IMG/VR virus record: IMGVR_UViG_3300025070_000110
Location: 1 to 35,831 of that record
Reading direction: 5' to 3' (one strand)
DNA from: a virus
DNA: 35,831 nt
Shown: piece by piece, positions 6,757 through 14,359 of the stretch
Numbering within the stretch: the first letter of the stretch is position 1
How the letters are laid out: every line of letters starts with the position of its first letter
The notes under the pieces: model-generated
Seen by the model: the letters and a program-made list of their open reading frames with translations, nothing else
What the model was told of the DNA's origin: nothing
Database searches by the model: none
Translations under genes and position numbers: made by a program

Positions 6757-6893
6757 ACGATGGACTAGTAATGCTCCGCCTTGATGCTTTCATCGCGGAG
6801 CTTGAGGTAGAAGGTTTTCCGATTGATTACATCATGGATGAACTTTATGAGTATTTAGAAATCTACGATGAACTCCAACTACCCGCAAAATGA
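6753..6893 (+). CDS. Hypothetical acidic 46-aa protein
   Basis: The ATG overlaps the endonuclease stop (ATGA) and the frame ends 26 bases inside the primase-helicase gene. The 46-aa product starts MNDGLVMLRLDAFIAELEVE and continues with an acidic, Tyr-rich helix (DELYEYLEIYDEL). No family is recognised. The tight overlaps on both sides support it as a real gene, translationally coupled to its neighbours. Confidence 0.55.
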   Translation: MNDGLVMLRLDAFIAELEVEGFPIDYIMDELYEYLEIYDELQLPAK

Positions 6894-8493
6894 ATGTATT
6901 CGACATGAATCTTGCCCGGTGTGTCCGAGTAGTGATGCCTTCGCTGTCTATTCTGATAATGGTGGCTACTGCTTCTCATGCGGATACTATCGGCGAGGTG
7001 ACAGCGATGACAGTTTGCACAGTCAATTACACCACCAACAAAGTCATCAAATGCAGGCAACCGAAAGTTTTTCCTATCAAGGGGACTATGCGGGAATCAG
7101 AACCAGGAAACTCACAGAAGAAACCTGCCGGAAATTCAACGTCAAGGTTTCATCTGGACCTGTAGTCAGATTTCCTTACTATTCTGGTGGTCAGGTCGTT
7201 GCTTATAAAGAGCGCGATCAACAAAAGAACTTCACCTGGAAAGGTAAGAACGTAGACCAGCAGCTATTTGGTCAGCAGTTATTTGGTAGTGGCAAAACTA
7301 TTGTCATTACTGAGGGCGAATTTGATTGTCTTTCAGTTTGGCAGGCCAGAAATAATTGGCCAGTGGTGAGCATCCCAAATGGTGCTCAGTCAGCCAAAAA
7401 AAGTTTGCAAGCCCAGCTGAAATTCCTTCTCGGATTTTCTGAAATTGTTCTCATGTTTGATGGGGACTCAGCAGGCCAACAGGCTATGGAGGAGTGCGTT
7501 GCGCTCTTTCCCTCTGATCAAGTTTTCATCGCAACTATTGCTGGTTATAAAGATGCCTCCGAGGCTCTTATGGCTGGTGATGGTGAGGCAATTCGCCAAG
7601 CTTATTACAACAAACGCTCCTATGTCCCGCAAGCAATCATCGACGGTCGAGACCTTTTCGATCTCGTGTCTACGCCCCTCCATGGCCGCGATGCTGATTA
7701 CCCTTACCCTTCTCTCAATACCATTACAGGTGGCCTTAGGCGTGGGGAGTTGGTTACCTACACAGCGGGAAGTGGGACGGGAAAAAGTACCGTATGTGGT
7801 GAAATCGCAGTCTCTTTGATTAATCAAAATCAAAAGGTTGGATTTATCGCCTTAGAGGAAAGCGTTCAGCGCAGTGGCCTAAGACTCATGACTGTGGCTG
7901 CAAACAAACCATTACACCTTGACAATCAAATCGATGAACAGCATTTCCGTAAAGCCTTCGATAGTACTCTCGGCTCTGGTCGGGTATTCATGCGGGATGG
8001 CTTCGGTAGTGTTGATCCTGACGCTCTGTTAAATGACATCCGCTTCCTTGTTAAGACAAACGGGGTTGAATGGGTCATTCTTGATCACCTCAGCATTTTG
8101 CTGTCAGGTAATGATTCACATGACGAGCGTAAAATGATCGACATTGTAATGACAAAGCTGAGATCATTTGTTCAGGAATGTAATATTGGGATGATATTAG
8201 TCTCTCATCTCAAACGTATCCAAGGTGACAAAGGTCATGAAGACGGTGCGCGTGTATCTATGTCACAACTTCGCGGATCTGGATCAATAGCTCAACTAAG
8301 CGATCTTGTTATCGCCTTGGAACGGGACATAAGTAAGGGCGACAATCGCTCAAAACTTGTCACCTTGAAAAACAGGTTTAATGGCCAGACAGGCCCGAGT
8401 GGAGACCTTGCTTATGACAAGGAGACAGGACGCCTCACAACCGCTTTATTCGACCCAATCGATTCCACTACCACAACCGACTATGAATTTTAG
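6868..8493 (+). CDS. T7 gp4-like primase-helicase
   Basis: This 541-aa bifunctional enzyme makes RNA primers and unwinds the replication fork. Domains in order: zinc-binding Cys16-x2-Cys19 and Cys35-x2-Cys38; TOPRIM primase with Glu149 in VITEGEFDC and Asp198-Gly-Asp200 in FDGDSAG; RecA-like helicase with Walker A G301-S-G-T-G-K-S307 and Walker B WVILDHLS; further C-terminal motifs including VSHLKR and QLRGSGSI. The tail ends in an acidic segment with a terminal Phe (DYEF), as in T7 gp4, where it contacts the polymerase. T7 gp4 is 566 aa. The last codons contain the leader motif for the next gene. Confidence 0.97.
   Translation: MNSNYPQNECIRHESCPVCPSSDAFAVYSDNGGYCFSCGYYRRGDSDDSLHSQLHHQQSHQMQATESFSYQGDYAGIRTRKLTEETCRKFNVKVSSGPVVRFPYYSGGQVVAYKERDQQKNFTWKGKNVDQQLFGQQLFGSGKTIVITEGEFDCLSVWQARNNWPVVSIPNGAQSAKKSLQAQLKFLLGFSEIVLMFDGDSAGQQAMEECVALFPSDQVFIATIAGYKDASEALMAGDGEAIRQAYYNKRSYVPQAIIDGRDLFDLVSTPLHGRDADYPYPSLNTITGGLRRGELVTYTAGSGTGKSTVCGEIAVSLINQNQKVGFIALEESVQRSGLRLMTVAANKPLHLDNQIDEQHFRKAFDSTLGSGRVFMRDGFGSVDPDALLNDIRFLVKTNGVEWVILDHLSILLSGNDSHDERKMIDIVMTKLRSFVQECNIGMILVSHLKRIQGDKGHEDGARVSMSQLRGSGSIAQLSDLVIALERDISKGDNRSKLVTLKNRFNGQTGPSGDLAYDKETGRLTTALFDPIDSTTTTDYEF
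8464..8476 (+). promoter_or_regulatory. TCCACT-type leader motif inside gp4 3' end
   Basis: TCCACTACCACAA lies 6 bases before the ATG at 8483 although it is also primase-helicase coding sequence. The surrounding 18 bases are nearly the same as at 10862-10881 before the exonuclease gene. Confidence 0.45.
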
Positions 8494-8773
8494 AGCCGTT
8501 CTTTTCACCAAACAGGATTGCCTGCCCTGCATCACTACTAAAGATGCACTCAATAAAGTTTTGAAGCTCAACCCAGCTTGTGGTAACTACATTGCCACGT
8601 TGGAAAAAGAAAACCACTCTGCTCTTGTTGCAGCTTATGGGCTTGAGATGTATCCAACTCTCCTTGTTGTTGATGACAACGGGGAAGAGGTAGGCCGTTT
8701 TACTGGCGGCAAAAAAGTCCGCGAGTACCTCCCAGGAATCTTATCCACCCTGCGAATACTGGAATGCGCTTAG
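8483..8773 (+). CDS. Thioredoxin/glutaredoxin-like protein
   Basis: A 96-aa redoxin. The active-site motif Cys13-Leu-Pro-Cys16 follows the first beta strand (RAVLFTKQD), and a cis-Pro loop is at Pro58 in MYPTLLVVDDNGEEV, as in thioredoxin folds. It overlaps primase-helicase by 11 bases and DNA polymerase by 10. Two roles are possible: reducing the phage ribonucleotide reductase encoded about 3.5 kb downstream, or replacing the host thioredoxin that T7 polymerase uses as processivity factor. The position directly before the polymerase suits the second, the CxxC motif the first. An upstream in-frame extension to 8381 is coding sequence of gp4 and not used. Confidence 0.85.
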   Translation: MNFRAVLFTKQDCLPCITTKDALNKVLKLNPACGNYIATLEKENHSALVAAYGLEMYPTLLVVDDNGEEVGRFTGGKKVREYLPGILSTLRILECA

Positions 8774-10530
8774 TAGCAGACATCGAGACCAATGGACTGC
8801 TCAGGCAAACCAATCCTGTCATTCATTGTTTGGTAACACAGGACATCGATACCGGGGAAGTGATCCGGTATGACGATTCAGGTTCTTACCCCCCTATTAA
8901 ACAAGGGCTAACCAATCTCATGGTGGCTGATGAAATATGGGGGCATAACTGGATTGGATTTGACCAGTCCTTTATCCGTGAGATCTATCCGTTCTACGAG
9001 CCCAAGGGCAAGACCTATGACACGCTCATTCTGTCTCGTTTGTTTTTCACTGATCTTCTTGATCGGGATTTTAGGCGCAAACCTGCCTTGATGCCTGCAA
9101 ACCTGTATGGGCGTCATAGTTTAGAGAGCTGGGGGCATCGTCTATCTTGTCATAAATCTGAGTATGGCAAAACTCTAGAGAATGACTGGTCTATCTACAC
9201 ACCAGAGATGCTGGAATACTGCGTCCGAGACGTAGAAGTCAGCGTCAAGGTTGTAGAGATGTTCCTTCCCAAGATGGAACAGTACAAAGACTGCATCGCA
9301 ACGGAGCACAAGGTTGCTGAGATTATGTCTTGGCAAGAATCTATGGGTTGGCCATTTGATGTAGCTGCTGCTCATCAACTCGAAGGAAAGCTACGAACTG
9401 AACTCGACTCACTCTCAGACGAGATGAGATCAACATTCCTCTTTGTAAATGGTGGAGTGTTTACGCCTAAGCGCAATAACTCAACACAGGGTTATGTCGA
9501 AGGGGCGGCAATGTGCAAACTCAAAGAGTTCAGTCCTACAAGCCGTGACCATGTGGCGTGGGCTTTCGAGACCTTCCGAGGATGGACGCCTAAAGAACGT
9601 ACAGATTCAGGTCGAGCCAAGATTGATGACAAGGTACTTAAAGAGATCGGTACGCCTGAAGCTCTTAAGTTTTCTCGCATCTTGGAACTACAGAAACACC
9701 TTGGACAACTGTCTGAAGGTAAGAACGCATGGCTCAAATTAGAAAACAATGGTCGATTACATCATTCCTGCATTCTTAATACTAATACGGGGCGAATGGC
9801 CCATATCCGTATTAATGCTGCCCAAGTCCCTAGTGCTCCTGAATATCGATCCTTATTCGGTCCAGGTGAGGGAAGAGTTCAGGTCGCTGCTGACGCCTCT
9901 GGTTTGGAATTACGTTGTCTTGGTAGTTATCTTGCTGTCTTTGATGATTTTAAATTCTCGAAGGAAGTAGTCGAAGGTGACATTCATACAGCTCTGGCCA
10001 AGATCTATAAGACCACAAGATCGCTGGGCAAAAATGTAACTTATGCGACGATCTATGGCGGGGGCAACATGAAGTTAGGTCTGACGGCTGGTGCTTCAAA
10101 AGAGAATGCAGCCAAGAGGGGTAAAGAGATTCGGAACAGTATCTTGAAAAACCTTGATGGCTTTGCTGATCTCTCATCAGCTATAGCCGAGCGAGCCAAA
10201 TCTGGTGTGCTCAAAGGTTTAGACGGAAGACCTATCCGTTTACAAGGTAAGGCTCACGCTTCACTGAACTATTTACTTCAGAGTGCGGGCGCAATTATAT
10301 GTAAATTGTGGCTTATTCGTACCCACGAGCTACTACAAGAGGCCGGGGTTGATTATTACCCATTGGGCTTCATTCATGATGAACAACAGCTCTCCGTCGC
10401 TCCTGGTGACGCTGAGAAGGCTGCATTTTGTCTAGTCGCGGCCATGAAGGACGTGCAACACCAACTAAACTTTAAATGTGAATTAGATGCAGAGTCTGTT
10501 ATCGGCAACAATTGGGCGGAATGTCATTAG
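8764..10530 (+). CDS. T7 gp5-like DNA polymerase (family A)
   Basis: The 588-aa replicative polymerase has an N-terminal 3'-5' proofreading domain (Asp6 and Glu8 in VADIETNG; FDQSFI; a Tyr/Asp pair in YCVRDVEV) and a polymerase domain with Asp377 in ADASGLELRCL, the K-x3-Y finger region around KNVTYATIYGGG, and His538-Asp539 in FIHDEQQ. The C-terminus NNWAECH parallels T7 (NWAICH). T7 gp5 is 704 aa. Much of the difference lies in the thumb, where the T7 thioredoxin-binding insert is replaced by a segment about 35-40 residues shorter. The start overlaps the redoxin stop. Confidence 0.97.
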   Translation: MRLVADIETNGLLRQTNPVIHCLVTQDIDTGEVIRYDDSGSYPPIKQGLTNLMVADEIWGHNWIGFDQSFIREIYPFYEPKGKTYDTLILSRLFFTDLLDRDFRRKPALMPANLYGRHSLESWGHRLSCHKSEYGKTLENDWSIYTPEMLEYCVRDVEVSVKVVEMFLPKMEQYKDCIATEHKVAEIMSWQESMGWPFDVAAAHQLEGKLRTELDSLSDEMRSTFLFVNGGVFTPKRNNSTQGYVEGAAMCKLKEFSPTSRDHVAWAFETFRGWTPKERTDSGRAKIDDKVLKEIGTPEALKFSRILELQKHLGQLSEGKNAWLKLENNGRLHHSCILNTNTGRMAHIRINAAQVPSAPEYRSLFGPGEGRVQVAADASGLELRCLGSYLAVFDDFKFSKEVVEGDIHTALAKIYKTTRSLGKNVTYATIYGGGNMKLGLTAGASKENAAKRGKEIRNSILKNLDGFADLSSAIAERAKSGVLKGLDGRPIRLQGKAHASLNYLLQSAGAIICKLWLIRTHELLQEAGVDYYPLGFIHDEQQLSVAPGDAEKAAFCLVAAMKDVQHQLNFKCELDAESVIGNNWAECH

Positions 10531-10882
10531 CACTAAGCGTCTGGGTGATCTGGCTGAACAATGGGTATGTCTCTTAGCTGCCTGGAAAGGGGCTGAGGTC
10601 TTCCCAAACATTAACTCGACAGGGGCAACTGATCTACTGATGATCATTGATGGTCGAACTATCCAGATCGACGTTAAATGTGATCAGATTCGTCATTCAA
10701 CTGGTAGGTGGGTCAATACCCATAGCGGTTGTGTTTCTGCACCTGTCTATCCCGTAGCTGTTACCCCTGGTGGTGACATTTGCTCTTGGACTGTCCGCTG
10801 GATCCAGGGCCGTGAACCTTCGGGCTTGTCCGATTTCTGGTCTAAAGATTACAGCCTCACTTCCACTACCACAGCCGAATGA
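10487..10882 (+). CDS. PD-(D/E)XK-like nuclease, small
   Basis: A 131-aa protein between the polymerase and exonuclease genes. The sequence resembles Holliday-junction/restriction-type nucleases: KRLGDLAEQWVCLLAA helix with a conserved-looking Glu, then GATDLLM and IQIDVKC, giving an Asp-(n)-Asp-x-Lys core as in PD-(D/E)XK enzymes. The likely role is DNA processing. The ATG at 10487 lies 44 bases inside the polymerase gene; no better in-frame start is visible, and the conserved part begins only near residue 17, so the true start could be a non-ATG codon near the polymerase stop. It overlaps the exonuclease by 4 bases. Confidence 0.7.
   Translation: MQSLLSATIGRNVISTKRLGDLAEQWVCLLAAWKGAEVFPNINSTGATDLLMIIDGRTIQIDVKCDQIRHSTGRWVNTHSGCVSAPVYPVAVTPGGDICSWTVRWIQGREPSGLSDFWSKDYSLTSTTTAE
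10862..10874 (+). promoter_or_regulatory. TCCACT-type leader motif before exonuclease
   Basis: TCCACTACCACAG lies 4 bases before the exonuclease ATG and is also coding for the nuclease C-terminus (STTTAE). The match with 8464-8476 is striking because both are in coding sequence of unrelated genes. Confidence 0.45.
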
Positions 10883-11604
10883 AAACAACGATTCTTCTTG
10901 ATGCAGACTTCTTCTTCTATCGCGCCGCCTCTTCATCAGAAGATGAACTTGACTTCTCCCATGATGTCACTGTTGTTGTCGGGTCTTTCTCCAAGGGAAA
11001 AAGCATTATTAATCGCGAGATTGAAAATCTCCTAACTCGCTTTGATACCGACAAGATTATTTTATTTTTCACAGCACCAGACAATTTCCGTAAGGATGTT
11101 GATCCTGAGTACAAAGGCAATCGGACTAAGCGAAAGCCTTGTGGATATAAAAAATTAGTTAATTGGGGCAAGGAAACTTGGCCCTCACAAACCTATCCCC
11201 GATTAGAAGCAGATGATGTTCTTGGCATTGTCGCCACGAATGGTTCAATTGACGACTTTGTTCTGGTCTCGCCAGATAAAGACATGCAGCAAATTCCTTG
11301 TCGACTTTATGATCTCAAAACCGAATACACACAGACTCCAGAAGCAGCTGAATACAAACTCTGGGAGCAGACGCTCACCGGGGATGCTACTGACGGCTAC
11401 AAAGGTTGCATCGGCGTGGGGCCGAAACGTGCTGCGCAGATCCTCAAGAAAGCAAAAGGTAAGTACTGGGAAGTAGTTGTTGAAGCATTTAAGGAAGCAG
11501 GTCAAACAGAGGCAGACGCTCTCCGTAACTTGCAACTAGCTCGAATACTTCAAGCACAGGACTACGACACCAAAACACAAACACCAATTCTATTCACACC
11601 ATGA
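10879..11604 (+). CDS. T7 gp6-like 5'-3' exonuclease
   Basis: A 241-aa nuclease of the FEN/5'-3' exonuclease family that in T7 removes RNA primers and degrades host DNA. Visible motifs: LLDADFFFYRA at the N-terminus (first metal-binding Asp), RLEADDVLG (metal-binding acidic cluster near residue 112), SPDKDMQQIP, and TGDATDGYKGCIGVGPKRAAQIL, a helix-three-turn-helix with metal-binding Asp residues. T7 gp6 is 300 aa. The stop overlaps the next ATG (ATGA). Confidence 0.95.
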   Translation: MKTTILLDADFFFYRAASSSEDELDFSHDVTVVVGSFSKGKSIINREIENLLTRFDTDKIILFFTAPDNFRKDVDPEYKGNRTKRKPCGYKKLVNWGKETWPSQTYPRLEADDVLGIVATNGSIDDFVLVSPDKDMQQIPCRLYDLKTEYTQTPEAAEYKLWEQTLTGDATDGYKGCIGVGPKRAAQILKKAKGKYWEVVVEAFKEAGQTEADALRNLQLARILQAQDYDTKTQTPILFTP

Positions 11605-11876
11605 ACAAAGGTCCTTCCTATTACCAGCGTGGAAACACAGAAGTCTGGGATTTTATCCGTGAACAGGAGCTGAACTATCACCTGGGATGTGCTGTCAAGT
11701 ACATCGCTCGTGCAGGGCATAAGGAATCCAAAATTCAAGATCTCACCAAAGCTATCCACTACTTACAAAATGAACTGGAAAACACAATTGATGCGTCAAG
11801 CTCAAGAATTTCGTACGACGTTCAAAATAAAGAATACTACATCGGCAAGGACGATTCAGAAATGTTTGATCGATGA
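11601..11876 (+). CDS. DUF3310-like small phage protein
   Basis: A 91-aa protein with the layout of the DUF3310 family common in phages: SYYQRGNTEVWDFI, then NYHLGCAVKYIARAGHK and DLTKAIHYLQNEL. The family is often annotated as a nucleotide kinase-like protein without good proof. Position between exonuclease and MazG/RNR suggests nucleotide metabolism. It overlaps the exonuclease stop by 4 bases and the MazG-like gene by about 86 bases in another frame. Confidence 0.8.
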   Translation: MNKGPSYYQRGNTEVWDFIREQELNYHLGCAVKYIARAGHKESKIQDLTKAIHYLQNELENTIDASSSRISYDVQNKEYYIGKDDSEMFDR

Positions 11877-12129
11877 AGAGTGGTCTGAGTTTCATGAGGC
11901 TTATCACTTTAAATCTAAAGAATGTCAAGCTAAAGAGTTAGGTGATGTTGTCTTTACTTGTTATCAATATGCTTGTAATGAAGGTTGGGATCTTGATGAG
12001 ATTATGGATCGTATTTATAAATCAAATATGTCCAAGCTCGATGAGAACGGTGAGCCAATCTTTCGTGCAGACGGCAAAGTTCTTAAGTCACAGTTTTATT
12101 CCGAACCTATTTTAATTGATTTACTATGA
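11791..12129 (+). CDS. MazG-like nucleotide pyrophosphohydrolase
   Basis: A 112-aa all-alpha NTP pyrophosphohydrolase of MazG type. The metal site is visible as EEWSEFHEA (ExxxE-type pattern near residue 30) and KELGDVVFTCYQYA (ExxD near residue 52), followed by DEIMDRIYKSNMSKL, a conserved-looking C-terminal element. It could hydrolyse NTPs or dNTPs, altering host nucleotide pools. An ATG at 11770 would add 7 residues; 11791 is used because the family's N-terminal helix begins there. It overlaps the RNR alpha gene by ATGA and the DUF3310-like gene by about 86 bases. Confidence 0.8.
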   Translation: MRQAQEFRTTFKIKNTTSARTIQKCLIDEEWSEFHEAYHFKSKECQAKELGDVVFTCYQYACNEGWDLDEIMDRIYKSNMSKLDENGEPIFRADGKVLKSQFYSEPILIDLL

Positions 12130-13499
12130 AAAAAGACTACATCGCTCGCACAGGTCGAGTGCGTTCATGGATGGACAATCCAGATTCAAAATTACCGGTG
12201 AGCTGCACGGTTTACATCTGCGAAGACGCAATGGAGGGAAGAAATGGAATTGAGAGCAGCTGGCGCTACGTTAGCCATGCCTTACGGAATGCGGCAGGAG
12301 TCGCTGTCCATTTATCTAAACTCCGTCCAAGGGGTACAGAGAATGGAAAGGGTCTCGTCTCTTCAGGCCCAGTGTCGTTTGCAAGGATTTACTCTGGACT
12401 TAACGAAACTCTAAGAAGGGGTGGGCACTACAAAAATGGTGCTTGTGTTTGCGTACTAGATCTCAATCATGATGATGTAGAAGAGTTTATTGATGCAACT
12501 CGGGCTGAGCTCCCTTGGATCAAAAAGTGTCTGCAAGTTACGCCTGAATGGTGGGAACAAACATCAGTAAATTTGAAGGAAAAAATTCTTCAGGCACTTA
12601 AGGCTGGAGATGTCTGGCTAACTAAAGTTAAGTACGACCAGAAAGGTAATCGTGTTTTTTCTAATGTTTGCCAGGAGATCTTCTTGCCTCACAGAGGTAG
12701 TTGTTTGCTTACCCATGTAAATCTTGGGGCCTGTGATATCGATGACTTATATGATGCCTTTTATGAAGGGATGCTTGAACTGTGTAACTTGCATCCTACT
12801 ACCGGTGTCGGTGAGACAGGGGAGTATCTCGATCCATCAGAAGATAAACAGGTCGGTCTGGGGATGCTTGGACTTGCCAATTTCCTTTCCATTCATGGAG
12901 TAAGTTATGCCGCTTTTGGTGAAGCACTCACACTCGTTGACGATGAATCAGCTGCCTGGACTCCAGCGCTTTGTATTGCTCGTAGTCTGCGGAGTGCTAT
13001 TAACAATGCAGCTAATGTTGCTCGTGCTCATGGCATGGACAGAGCATTTACAATCGCGCCTACAGCATCATGTTCATACCAATACGTTGACCTTAAAGGA
13101 AATACAACAGCACCTGAGATCGCCCCACCCATCAGCAGAAATGTAGATCGCGACTCAGGCACCTTCGGTGTCCAGAGCTTCTCATATGGGGATTGCGAAA
13201 TCGCCAGTGAAGTCGGGTGGGAAAATTACAAGGCAGTTGCAAACGGCATCTGCCAATTACTTGAAAATACAGGAATGTTCCATGGCTATTCATATAACCA
13301 TTGGAGCGATTTCGTCACCTACGACGAGGAATTTATTCAGGACTGGTTTAACAGTCCGCAGACATCACTCTATTACGCACTACAAGTCAGCCCAGATACA
13401 TTGAGGAAAGACGACGTGAGTTCGATTATGGATGAGGACTACGCAAATATCTTTGATTTTTCTGATGACAACGACTTCTGCTCCAGCTGCGCTGAGTAG
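12126..13499 (+). CDS. nrdA: Ribonucleotide reductase alpha subunit (class I type)
   Basis: This subunit makes deoxynucleotides from ribonucleotides for phage replication. At 457 aa it is much shorter than bacterial NrdA and lacks the N-terminal ATP-cone. Key residues are present: Cys27 in PVSCTVY (redox partner), Asn180-x-Cys182-x-Glu184 in SNVCQE (radical cysteine triad), Cys193 in GSCLLTHVNLG, the phosphate-binding APTASCS, the Tyr416-Tyr417 pair for radical transfer, and a C-terminal Cys452-S-S-Cys455. Tyr-Tyr and a beta gene behind it are class I features. Cyanopodovirus enzymes were long labelled class II, and a published reannotation (recalled) supports class I. Confidence 0.88.
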   Translation: MKKDYIARTGRVRSWMDNPDSKLPVSCTVYICEDAMEGRNGIESSWRYVSHALRNAAGVAVHLSKLRPRGTENGKGLVSSGPVSFARIYSGLNETLRRGGHYKNGACVCVLDLNHDDVEEFIDATRAELPWIKKCLQVTPEWWEQTSVNLKEKILQALKAGDVWLTKVKYDQKGNRVFSNVCQEIFLPHRGSCLLTHVNLGACDIDDLYDAFYEGMLELCNLHPTTGVGETGEYLDPSEDKQVGLGMLGLANFLSIHGVSYAAFGEALTLVDDESAAWTPALCIARSLRSAINNAANVARAHGMDRAFTIAPTASCSYQYVDLKGNTTAPEIAPPISRNVDRDSGTFGVQSFSYGDCEIASEVGWENYKAVANGICQLLENTGMFHGYSYNHWSDFVTYDEEFIQDWFNSPQTSLYYALQVSPDTLRKDDVSSIMDEDYANIFDFSDDNDFCSSCAE

Positions 13500-14211
13500 C
13501 TATACAAAAATCCTAAACCGTAAACGCTCTTGGACTCCTGTTCAGGGAGAGAAGGGGGTACTTGTAGAGGGCTCAGAGGCCACTCTAAAAAGATGTCTAG
13601 CCCTACGCACATTAGAGCTTCCCGTTAAGGAGATGCTCTCCCAAGGCTTAGAGAAAGACCTGCCAAATGACCCCGGAGTTATCCCTGCACTTCAATCAAA
13701 CATGTTGGATGAAGACAAGCATGATCTTGGTTTGTCGTTTGTCGTTCGTGCTCATGGTGTGGATGCATCCGCAGAGCGAGAAGCCCAGGCAATTCGTAAG
13801 GCTTGGCTTGCTGCACCCGAGCACCCAATCCTTAAAACAGCGATCCTAGAAAGGTCAGTTTTCTTTGTACTTCTACCGTTCTTTAGATTTAACGGAGACA
13901 TGATGATTAGAAGTCTTGCTAGCGATATTAGCCGAGACGAACAAACCCATGTTGCTCTCCATGGAATGGTTGCACACGATCTTGGTCTCTCATCAACTGA
14001 AGGGCTAAACAAACTACGAAAGGCAACAGTCTTGTGGGCAATGGATCTACTAGGTACAAACGAAAACAAGTATCTTGACAAAGACTTTTGGCTTAAGCAG
14101 TCAGATAGTCTTTACTCAAGAGGGAAGGCAGAAGGCTTGGCTGACACACAGCGATCCAGAATGCCAGCGTTTTTTGAGACCTCGAATATTAATTTACCGC
14201 AGTATGGATGA
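13465..14211 (+). CDS. nrdB: Ribonucleotide reductase beta subunit, Tyr-less
   Basis: A 248-aa ferritin-like protein that would supply the radical to the alpha subunit. Two metal-binding ExxH motifs are visible: Glu83-D-K-His86 and Glu159-Q-T-His162, with Glu129 in LERSVFF between them. The residue at the usual radical-Tyr position (four after the first His) is Leu90, so a classical tyrosyl radical is not expected there. It is short compared with bacterial NrdB (about 375 aa). The ATG at 13465 (35 bases inside alpha) is chosen because the frame upstream is the alpha gene; an ATG at 13432 is possible. The next gene begins 8 bases before its stop. Confidence 0.85.
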   Translation: MTTTSAPAALSSYTKILNRKRSWTPVQGEKGVLVEGSEATLKRCLALRTLELPVKEMLSQGLEKDLPNDPGVIPALQSNMLDEDKHDLGLSFVVRAHGVDASAEREAQAIRKAWLAAPEHPILKTAILERSVFFVLLPFFRFNGDMMIRSLASDISRDEQTHVALHGMVAHDLGLSSTEGLNKLRKATVLWAMDLLGTNENKYLDKDFWLKQSDSLYSRGKAEGLADTQRSRMPAFFETSNINLPQYG

Positions 14212-14356
14212 CACCAGTACTAAGGCTCTCTTGAGAGTCTTGGAGGAAGCATTTCCAGCAACAAATCCAATACCAACAAATACTTACGAATACATTATGT
14301 ATCGCGCCGGTCAACGGGCGGTCATTGATTACATCTATCAACTAATTGAGGAATAG
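14204..14356 (+). CDS. Hypothetical 50-aa protein
   Basis: A 50-aa frame starting MDDTSTKALLRVLEEAF at 14204, overlapping the RNR beta stop by 8 bases. The second half contains YIMYRAGQRAVIDYIYQLIEE, a helical segment. From memory, this YRAGQ-type helix recurs in small proteins near the portal gene in T7-like phages. Role unknown. Upstream in-frame codons (from 14075) lie inside RNR beta and are not used. Confidence 0.65.
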   Translation: MDDTSTKALLRVLEEAFPATNPIPTNTYEYIMYRAGQRAVIDYIYQLIEE

Positions 14357-14359
14357 CTT

